Assembly: GCA_965279115.1 (NCBI GenBank)
Contig: OZ257137.1
Span: 1,426,001 to 1,490,000, forward strand
Origin: JAEUOS01 sp965279115
GTDB taxonomy: Bacteria; Pseudomonadota; Gammaproteobacteria; Burkholderiales; JAEUOS01
Direction: 5' to 3'
Length of the DNA stretch: 64,000 nt
Below, piece after piece: positions 58,102 through 64,000 of this stretch. Within the stretch, counting starts at the first letter, position 1; the number at the start of each line of letters is the position of its first letter. Under the pieces are notes generated by a model. That model worked only from the letters and a program-made list of their open reading frames with translations, searched no databases and had not been told where the DNA came from. A program made the translations under genes and the position numbers.

Positions 58102-61100
58102 TCAAGCCGCCTTCGCCCCGGCCACGGGATTGCGCCAGCTCGCCAGCAAGACGGCCTGCTTTTCGCGCGCCGCCTTCAGGTGACGCTCCTTTACATGCCC
58201 GTAGCCGCGGATATCCTCCGGCACCGAGGCGATCGCCACGGCCGTGTCAAGGTTGGCCTTGGAAAGGCTGCCCAGCAGGCCCGCCACGGTGGACCGGTAC
58301 TCGGCGATCAGGGCACGCTCGGAGCGCCGCTCCTCGGTGTTGCCAAAAACGTCAAAGGCGGTGCCGCGCAGCCCCTTCAACTTGGCCAGCAGGCCGAAGG
58401 CCTTGAACATCCACGGGCCATATTGCTTCTTGACCAGTTCGCCGTTGTTGTCACGCTTGGCGAACATGGGCGGCGCGAGGTAGAACTTGAGCTGGTAGTC
58501 GCCCTCGAACTGGGCGCGGATCTTTTCCATGAAGGCCGGGTCGGTGTACAGGCGCGCGACCTCGTACTCGTCCTTGTAGGCCATGAGCTTGAAGTAGTAG
58601 CGCGCCACCGCCTCGGCCAGGCGCGTGCCGCCCACCTTGGCCGCTTCGGCCTGGCGCACTTCCTCGACGAAGTCGCTGTACTGCTTTGCGTAGGCGGCGT
58701 TCTGGTAGCCGGTGAGGAACTCCACCCGCTTGGCCACCAGTTCCTCCAGGTTGCGCGAAAAGCCGCCGTCGGCCGGCTTCTTGGAGGTGAGGGTGATCAC
58801 CTGCGCCGGGGTGGCGATACGCTCGACCGCCGCGGCATCCACCGCCGCATAACGGCCCCAGTCGAAAGCCTTCTTGTTGAAATCGATCGCCACGCCGTTC
58901 AACTCGACCGCGCGCATCAGCGCGGCCTCGCCCACGGGAATGGTGCCTTTCTGGAACGCGTAGCCCAGCATGAACATGTTGGTGGCAATCGCGTCGCCCA
59001 TCAGCGCGGTGGCGATGCGGTTGGCCGGCACCAGCGAGACGGCATCGGCGCCGGCGGCGTCGATCAGGGCCGCCTCAAGCGCCCCGGACGGCATTTTCCA
59101 GTTGGGGTCCTTGACGAAGGCCGAGGTCGGCGAGAGTGTGCTGTTGACCAGCACACGGGTGCGGCCCGCGCCCACGCGCGAGAGCACATCCTTGCCGGCC
59201 GAGACCACCAGGTCGGCGCCCACCACCAGGTCGGCCGCGGCGGTGCCGACGCGGGTGGCATGCAGGTCATCTGGCGAAGCCGCGATCTGCACGTGGCTGG
59301 TGACCTGGCCGCCCTTTTGCGCCAGGCCTGACATGTCGAGTACCTGGGCGCTCTTGCCTTCGAGATTGGCGGCGACGGCGACGATCTGGCCGATGGTGAT
59401 GACGCCGGTGCCGCCAATGCCGGTGACCAGGATGTTGAACGGCTGTTCGACAGCGGGGATCACCGGCGCCGGCAGGGCGGGAATCGCGGTGGCGTCGGCG
59501 CCGGCCTTGGCGCTGGCCGCAGGCTTGGCCGGCTTTTTCAGGCCGCCCCCCTCGACGGTGACAAAGCTCGGGCAGAAGCCGGTCACGCAGGAGTAGTCCT
59601 TGTTGCAGGCCGACTGGTTGATCTTGCGCTTGCGGCCGAACTCGGTTTCCAGCGGCTCGACGGAAATACAGTTGGACTTCACCGAGCAGTCGCCACAGCC
59701 TTCGCATACCGCGTCATTGATGAAGGCGCGCTTGGGCGGATCGGGAAACTGGCCGATCTTCCTGCGCCGGCGCTTCTCGGACGCGCAGGTCTGGTCGTAG
59801 ATCATGGCGGAGATGCCGGGCTTCTCGCGAAGTTCCTTTTGCACCGCGTCGAGTTGCTCGCGGTGACGCACCGTGACACCCGGCGCCCATGCCGTGCCGG
59901 CGGGGTACTTGTGCGGCTCGTCGGTGACCACGATGATGGGGGTGACGCCCTCGGCGTGCAGTTGCTGCGAGATCAGCCAGGGGTTGAGCGGTCCGTCATG
60001 GCGCTGCCCGCCGGTCATGGCCACCGCGTCGTTGAACAGCACCTTGTAGGTGGCGTTGACCTTGGAGGACACCGCCGCGCGAATGGCCAGGAGGCCCGAG
60101 TGGAAATAGGTGCCGTCGCCGATGTTGATGAACACATGCTTCTCGGAGGTGAAATGCGCCGCCCCCGCCCAGGTGACGCCCTCGGCGCCCATGTGGGTGA
60201 AGGTGGAGGTTTCACGGTCCATCCACTGCACCATGTAGTGGCAGCCGATGCCGGCCAGCGCTCGCGAGCCTTCCGGCACCTTGGTGGAGGTGTTGTGCGG
60301 GCAGCCGGAGCAGAAGTAGGGCGTGCGCACCGCCACCGGAATCGACTTCGCGACCGCGCCTTCGCGCGCGTCCAGGAAGGCGATGCGCGCCGTAAGGCGG
60401 GCGCGCAGCTCGGGCGACGCCAGCGGCAACAGCCGGCTTACCAGCGCGCGGGCGATCATCGAGGGCGTGAGCTCGCCGTTGACGGCCAGGAGCGGCCGCC
60501 CGGCCTCATCGACCTTGCCGGTCACGCGCGGCGCGCCGGGCGTGCCGTAGAGGATTTCCTTCATCTGCGATTCGATCAGCGGACGCTTTTCCTCGACCGT
60601 GAAAATCTCGGTCAGGCCGGCGGCGAAATCGCGCACGCCGGTTTCTTCCAGCGGCCAGGTCACGGCGATCTTGAAAAGGCGCAAGCCGAGGTCTGCCGCC
60701 ACCTTCTCGTTGATGCCCAGGTCGGCGAGCGCCTGGCGCAGGTCGGCGTAGGACTTGCCGGCGGAGGCCAGCCCTAGGGTGGGCTTCACCCCGGTGGCCT
60801 CGCGCCACAGCACGCGGTTCAGCTGGTTAGCGCGGATGTAGGCCTTGACCGCCGGCAGCTTGTAGTTGAGCAGGCGGGCTTCCTCGCCGAGGAAATCGAT
60901 GAAGTTGAAACGGATCGAAAGGCCGCCTTCCGGCATCGCGAAGTCGGTCGGGATCACCGGGGTGATGCGCGAAGCGTCCAGGTCCACCGTGGCGCCGGAC
61001 TCGACGATGTCGGTCACGCACTTGATGCCGCTCCACAGCGACGCGAAGCGCGACATGGCGATGCCGTGCACGCCGTAATCGAGGATGTCCTGCACCGAGG

Positions 61101-61641
61101 CCGGATAGAAGATCGGCGTCGAGCAGGCGATCAGGATCTGCTCGCTCTGGTGCGCGGTGGTGGAGGACTTGGCGCCATGATCGTCGCCGGCCAGTGCCAG
61201 CACGCCGCCCCAGGGCGAAGTACCGGCCATGTTGGCGTGCTTGAAGACGTCGCCGCAGCGGTCCACGCCCGGGCCCTTGCCGTACCAGATGCCGAATACG
61301 CCGTCATAGTTGGCGCCCTGGAACAGGTTGACCTGCTGCGTGCCCCAGATCGAGGTGGCGGCCAGGTCTTCGTTGACACCGGGCTGGAACACGATGTGGT
61401 GTTCCTTCAGATGTGTTTTCGCCTTGGCGAGCGACTGGTCGTAGCCGCCCAGGGGCGAACCCCGGTAGCCGGAAATGAAGCCGGCGGTGTTCTTGCCGGC
61501 GGCCAGGTCGCGCTTCCTTTGCAGCATCGGCAGGCGCACCAGCGCCTGCGTGCCGGTCATGAAGGTCGTGCCGCTGTCGTGGGTGTACTTGTCGTCGAGC
61601 GAGACGGATTCAAGCAGCTTGGGATCAACCGGTGCGTTCAT
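58102..61641 (-). CDS. indolepyruvate ferredoxin oxidoreductase (fused, TPP-dependent)
   Basis: An 1179-residue fused enzyme that oxidatively decarboxylates aryl- or branched-chain 2-oxo acids to acyl-CoA. Domain order: N-terminal pyrimidine-type domain (about 20-370), TPP-binding domain with CSGCPHNTSTKVPEG and the GDGTYFHSG metal-binding motif, a cysteine cluster at about 640-690 (CEGCGDCSVKSNC and CNKDYSC..FCPSF), and a C-terminal gamma-type domain with ITGIGGTGVIT. Length is normal for the proteobacterial fused form. A divergent Lrp/AsnC regulator gene 136 bases away suggests control by an amino acid. Confidence 0.93.
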   Translation of the reverse strand: MNAPVDPKLLESVSLDDKYTHDSGTTFMTGTQALVRLPMLQRKRDLAAGKNTAGFISGYRGSPLGGYDQSLAKAKTHLKEHHIVFQPGVNEDLAATSIWGTQQVNLFQGANYDGVFGIWYGKGPGVDRCGDVFKHANMAGTSPWGGVLALAGDDHGAKSSTTAHQSEQILIACSTPIFYPASVQDILDYGVHGIAMSRFASLWSGIKCVTDIVESGATVDLDASRITPVIPTDFAMPEGGLSIRFNFIDFLGEEARLLNYKLPAVKAYIRANQLNRVLWREATGVKPTLGLASAGKSYADLRQALADLGINEKVAADLGLRLFKIAVTWPLEETGVRDFAAGLTEIFTVEEKRPLIESQMKEILYGTPGAPRVTGKVDEAGRPLLAVNGELTPSMIARALVSRLLPLASPELRARLTARIAFLDAREGAVAKSIPVAVRTPYFCSGCPHNTSTKVPEGSRALAGIGCHYMVQWMDRETSTFTHMGAEGVTWAGAAHFTSEKHVFINIGDGTYFHSGLLAIRAAVSSKVNATYKVLFNDAVAMTGGQRHDGPLNPWLISQQLHAEGVTPIIVVTDEPHKYPAGTAWAPGVTVRHREQLDAVQKELREKPGISAMIYDQTCASEKRRRRKIGQFPDPPKRAFINDAVCEGCGDCSVKSNCISVEPLETEFGRKRKINQSACNKDYSCVTGFCPSFVTVEGGGLKKPAKPAASAKAGADATAIPALPAPVIPAVEQPFNILVTGIGGTGVITIGQIVAVAANLEGKSAQVLDMSGLAQKGGQVTSHVQIAASPDDLHATRVGTAAADLVVGADLVVSAGKDVLSRVGAGRTRVLVNSTLSPTSAFVKDPNWKMPSGALEAALIDAAGADAVSLVPANRIATALMGDAIATNMFMLGYAFQKGTIPVGEAALMRAVELNGVAIDFNKKAFDWGRYAAVDAAAVERIATPAQVITLTSKKPADGGFSRNLEELVAKRVEFLTGYQNAAYAKQYSDFVEEVRQAEAAKVGGTRLAEAVARYYFKLMAYKDEYEVARLYTDPAFMEKIRAQFEGDYQLKFYLAPPMFAKRDNNGELVKKQYGPWMFKAFGLLAKLKGLRGTAFDVFGNTEERRSERALIAEYRSTVAGLLGSLSKANLDTAVAIASVPEDIRGYGHVKERHLKAAREKQAVLLASWRNPVAGAKAA

Positions 61642-61748
61642 GGAAAGTCGTTGCCTGTGTCATGGGCTGGAAGGCTGAAAGTATAGGGGCCAAGCGCAGG
61701 AAAGTTTTTCCTATTTTTGCCACTGCGTCTGGTTTCGCGATACATTTT

Positions 61749-61763
61749 GCGTTGCAACAACGC
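61749..61763 (+). promoter_or_regulatory. inverted repeat before the Lrp/AsnC gene
   Basis: GCGTTG-CAA-CAACGC, arms 61749-61754 and 61758-61763, 14 bases before ATG 61778. It lies in the divergent region of the indolepyruvate oxidoreductase and the regulator and could be an autoregulatory Lrp-type site. Confidence 0.4.
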
Positions 61764-61777
61764 CATTTACGGGAAAA

Positions 61778-62278
61778 ATGATGTCGCCCTCCGCACATGC
61801 CGCCGCGCTCGACCGTACCGACCTCAAGATCCTCGAAGCCCTGCAGGTCAACGGGCGCCTCACCAACGCCGAACTGGCCGAGAAGGTCGGGTTGTCTTTG
61901 TCACCCTGCTGGCGGCGCCTGAAACGACTCGAAGAATCCGGCGTGATCGAGGGTTACCAGGCGGTGCTCAACCGCCGCGCGCTGGGCCTGGGTGTCACCG
62001 CCTTCGTGCGGGTGGACATCGAGCGCCACACCCCGGCCATGGAACGCAAGTTCGAGGAGGCCATCGCCGATCTGGACGAGATCGTGTCCTGCCACGTGAT
62101 CTCCGGCGAGGGCGCATTCATGCTGGTGGTGATGAGCGACTCGCTGGAAAGCTTCTCCAAATTCGCCCTCGATACCCTGATGGCGCTGCCCGGTGTGAAG
62201 GACACCCGCACCAGCTTTTCGTTGAAGGAAGTGAAGTCGAGCTCGGCGTTGCCGTTGAAGCAGGCTAGGGCCAGGTGA
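61778..62278 (+). CDS. Lrp/AsnC family transcriptional regulator
   Basis: A 166-residue regulator. The N-terminal helix-turn-helix (about 12-60, DRTDLKILEALQVNGRLTNAELAEKVGLSLSPCWRRLKRLEESGVI) is textbook Lrp. The C-terminal RAM effector domain (about 72-152) has the glycine-containing ligand loop (VISGEGAFMLVV). ATG codons at 61778 and 61781 are both possible. Divergent placement from the indolepyruvate oxidoreductase gene suggests that it activates that gene in response to an amino acid (inference). Confidence 0.92.
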   Translation: MMSPSAHAAALDRTDLKILEALQVNGRLTNAELAEKVGLSLSPCWRRLKRLEESGVIEGYQAVLNRRALGLGVTAFVRVDIERHTPAMERKFEEAIADLDEIVSCHVISGEGAFMLVVMSDSLESFSKFALDTLMALPGVKDTRTSFSLKEVKSSSALPLKQARAR

Positions 62279-62281
62279 ACC

Positions 62282-62299
62282 TGCCTGACCGGACAGGCA
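62282..62299. terminator. hairpin between convergent genes
   Basis: TGCCTG (62282-62287), loop ACCGGA, CAGGCA (62294-62299), right after the regulator stop at 62278 and ahead of the convergent VapC stop at 62348. Stem of six pairs; no T tract. Confidence 0.4.
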
Positions 62300-62347
62300 C
62301 ACCGGACGGACACAGGTCCGACGCCGGACAATGGATCGCAGGCGCGC

Positions 62348-62779
62348 TCACGCCAGCGCAACAAGATTCGCGGCCGTCGCGCCCGGAACGGCGGAGAGCG
62401 CGATGCCCGCGTCGAACGTGACGAGCCGCCCCCCGTGACGCACTGCCAGCGCAAGAAGGTAGGTGTCGGTGATCTGCCGGGCGCCGTGCACCCGGGAACT
62501 GTCAGTCACGCGCTTGTCCGTAATTGAAACGTCATCCGGCCAGAACGCATGGGCCGGATGCATGGTCGCCTCCCGCAGCCGCTCGATCACGCTGCCAGGT
62601 GGCCGAGCGCCGGGGTAGGCGGGTTGCGACATGATGCGCACGCAACCGTTTTGCGTGATCGGGCATGATGCCCAGCCATGCCCGATATTCGCCTTCAGCC
62701 AGGCGTGGGCCGCCGCGTGATGCGGATGCGCCTGGTCGAGCAGCGCGATGAGCACGTTGACGTCGAACAGCGCACGCAT
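62348..62779 (-). CDS. vapC: VapC-type PIN-domain toxin
   Basis: A 143-residue PIN-domain ribonuclease of a type II toxin-antitoxin pair. Acidic positions are D6 (LFDVNVLIALLD), D105 (ITDTYLLALA) and D123 (VTFDAGI). The segment CPITQNGCVRIMSQPAY is typical of one large VapC group, in which the second-position acid is displaced. HPHHAAAHAWL is also characteristic. Start is the ATG at 62779, 14 bases after the antitoxin stop. Confidence 0.88.
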   Translation of the reverse strand: MRALFDVNVLIALLDQAHPHHAAAHAWLKANIGHGWASCPITQNGCVRIMSQPAYPGARPPGSVIERLREATMHPAHAFWPDDVSITDKRVTDSSRVHGARQITDTYLLALAVRHGGRLVTFDAGIALSAVPGATAANLVALA

Positions 62780-62793
62780 GCGGCTTGCGGCTG

Positions 62794-63033
62794 CTAGTAC
62801 TCGCCGTCTTCACGGAGTTTGTTGATCAGGTCGTTGCTGACCACACGCCCCTCTCCCGCGAATGGCCGAAAACCATACGCAGCCTTTGGCTCACGCGCCG
62901 CAGGCGCGTGAGCCCCCGCCAGCCCCAGGCGCGCGAGTTCGGAAATGACCTGCCCAGCCGTCTTCTTTTCCCGCTTCGCCAAATCCTTCGCTGCGGAAAG
63001 CACGTCGTCTTCGATGTCGAGGGTAGTGCGCAT
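62794..63033 (-). CDS. vapB: VapB-type ribbon-helix-helix antitoxin
   Basis: A 79-residue antitoxin. Residues 1-45 form a ribbon-helix-helix DNA-binding domain (MRTTLDIEDDVLSAAKDLAKREKKTAGQVISELARLGL), and the C-terminal tail (about 55-79) is the toxin-binding segment. It is followed by vapC. There is no ribosome-binding site: the ATG comes 6 bases after a good -10 element, so the message is predicted to be leaderless (see 63036-63068). Confidence 0.85.
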   Translation of the reverse strand: MRTTLDIEDDVLSAAKDLAKREKKTAGQVISELARLGLAGAHAPAAREPKAAYGFRPFAGEGRVVSNDLINKLREDGEY

Positions 63034-63035
63034 GT

Positions 63036-63068
63036 TTTGATGCTATTGCATCAAACATCAGATGTCAA
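63036..63068 (-). promoter_or_regulatory. vapBC promoter with overlapping operator palindrome
   Basis: On the minus strand, TTGACA (63068-63063), a 17-base spacer and TAGCAT (63045-63040), then 6 bases to the ATG at 63033. A perfect palindrome TTTGATGC-TATT-GCATCAAA (63036-63055) covers the -10, and a smaller CATC-A-GATG (63056-63064) overlaps the -35. Autorepression by VapBC would block both elements. The remaining bases to 63137 show nothing else. Confidence 0.7.
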
Positions 63069-63137
63069 TCGACCCACCCGCGGTTTCCCGGGGCAATCCA
63101 CCGTCGGCTGTGCGCAGAGAGTAACGGGCTGCCGCCC

Positions 63138-64000
63138 TCATTCCACCCGGATGCCGGCGGCACGGATGACCTTCGCCCAGCGCTCGGTATCAGCGGCGAT
63201 GAGGCGGCGCAAATCCTCCGGGCTGCCACCGGCCACCTCCACATTGCCGGCGGCGAGCCGTTCACGCACATCGGCTTGCTGGAGGATGACATTGACTTCG
63301 CGATTGAGCCGCGCGATCACCTCGGCCGGGGTACTGGCCGGCGCCAGCAGGCACAACCAGTCGGACACGGTCACCGCCGGATAGCCGGCCTCGGCCATGC
63401 TGGGCACCTCCGGCACGGCCGGCAGGCGCTTCTGGCCCACCACGGCCAGGGGTCTCAGTGCCCCTGCCCGGATATGCGGGATCACACCCGGCGCCAGGCC
63501 GAACATGACCTGCACGCGACCGGTGAGCATTTCCTGCACCGCCGGCGCGGCGCTCTTGAAAGGCACATGGACCATGTCCACGCCGGCTTCCTGCTTGAAG
63601 AACTCCGCGGCGATGTGGGCCGGCGCGCCATTGCCGCCGGAGGCGTAGTTGAGCTTGCCGGGGTTGGCGCGCGCGTAGGCCACCAGCTCGGCGACGGTCT
63701 TCACCGGCACGGACGGATGCACCACAAGGATGTTGTAGCCCCACGAGATCTGCACGATCGGCGCGAGGTCACGGCGGATGTCGTAGGGGATTTTCGGGAA
63801 CAGCGTGTGCCCGATCGTCAATGGCATGAGACCCAGTCCCAGCGTATAGCCGTCGGGTGCGGCGCGCGCCAGCGCGGCGATGCCTATCGTGCCGGTCGCG
63901 CCCGGTATGTTGTCGATGACGATGGGCTGCCCGAGCAGCTTGGCCAGGCGCTCGCCGATCAGGCGCGCGATCACGTCGAACGGTCCGGGCGCGGTAGGCA
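63138..64000 (-). CDS. Bug/TctC-type substrate-binding protein, 5' end beyond the window
   Basis: C-terminal 287 residues of an exported solute-binding protein; the signal peptide and start lie right of base 64000. Visible segments are DVIARLIGERLAKLLGQPIVIDNIPGATGTIG, LNYASGGNGAPAHI, HVPFKSAAPAVQEMLTG and the terminal RWAKVIRAAGIRVE typical of the family. It lies 104 bases downstream of the vapB start on the same strand, reading toward the toxin-antitoxin operon. Eighth Bug protein of the window. Confidence 0.9.
   Translation of the reverse strand, partial: PTAPGPFDVIARLIGERLAKLLGQPIVIDNIPGATGTIGIAALARAAPDGYTLGLGLMPLTIGHTLFPKIPYDIRRDLAPIVQISWGYNILVVHPSVPVKTVAELVAYARANPGKLNYASGGNGAPAHIAAEFFKQEAGVDMVHVPFKSAAPAVQEMLTGRVQVMFGLAPGVIPHIRAGALRPLAVVGQKRLPAVPEVPSMAEAGYPAVTVSDWLCLLAPASTPAEVIARLNREVNVILQQADVRERLAAGNVEVAGGSPEDLRRLIAADTERWAKVIRAAGIRVE

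Noticed and set aside
1..64000. CRISPR arrays, tRNA or rRNA genes, insertion sequences and phage genes
   Set aside because: No regularly spaced repeats, no cloverleaf or rRNA segments, and no transposase or integrase motifs were seen on either strand; a covariance-model and IS search would be needed to exclude them fully.

Overview
The window reads as chromosome of a high-GC betaproteobacterium, most likely Burkholderiales. Eight genes encode Bug/TctC-type periplasmic solute-binding proteins of the tripartite tricarboxylate family, an expansion typical of Bordetella, Cupriavidus and their relatives. A fused indolepyruvate:ferredoxin oxidoreductase, a B12-dependent ribonucleotide reductase and many MmgE/PrpD-, cupin- and VOC-type catabolic genes fit the same picture. 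This placement is inferred from gene content; no rRNA or tRNA gene was seen.

Layout. 1-5.5 kb: a molybdenum hydroxylase pair (left gene cut by the window edge), a zinc-ADH-like reductase, an alternative oxidase, a DUF1003 membrane protein and a CHRD lipoprotein. 5.8-14.7 kb: a rightward catabolic operon (two or three Bug proteins, a maleate-isomerase-like protein, MmgE/PrpD, an NTF2-flavin monooxygenase fusion, a bicupin, a PanE-like reductase). 14.7-20.6 kb: Bug protein, SDR, D-2-hydroxyacid dehydrogenase, LigI-like amidohydrolase and acyl-CoA ligase. 20.8-26.9 kb: small unknowns, another Bug gene, a VOC protein, an alpha/beta hydrolase and a two-gene ABC exporter.

26.9-32.9 kb is an accessory island. 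It holds a membrane protein, a PIN-type toxin-antitoxin pair with its operator, a pilin-like protein, a cupin, a diverged second copy of the last 458 bp of the ABC permease, an orphan HigA antitoxin, and a visibly AT-richer restriction-modification pair (C5-cytosine methyltransferase plus PmeII-like endonuclease). The chromosome backbone resumes with nrdJ.

36.4-52.2 kb consists of two divergent catabolic units around a GntR/FCD regulator whose intergenic region carries clear inverted repeats. Leftward: regulator, racemase-like protein, SDR, Bug protein, quinone-oxidoreductase-like protein. Rightward: hydantoin-racemase-like protein, amidohydrolase, PuuE-like deacetylase, two Tat-exported 5-hydroxyisourate-hydrolase-like proteins, a TRAP transporter, another racemase-like protein, a second TRAP transporter and a cupin. 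The gene set suggests uptake and hydrolysis of a cyclic ureide or imide, but the substrate is not identified by the sequence.

52.2-57.6 kb is an aromatic-ring module: FAD hydroxylase and extradiol-type dioxygenase leftward, Rieske oxygenase, small unknown partner and Bug protein rightward. 57.6-64 kb: a lone response-regulator receiver, indolepyruvate oxidoreductase with a divergent Lrp/AsnC regulator, a VapBC pair with an apparently leaderless promoter, and a Bug gene cut by the right edge.
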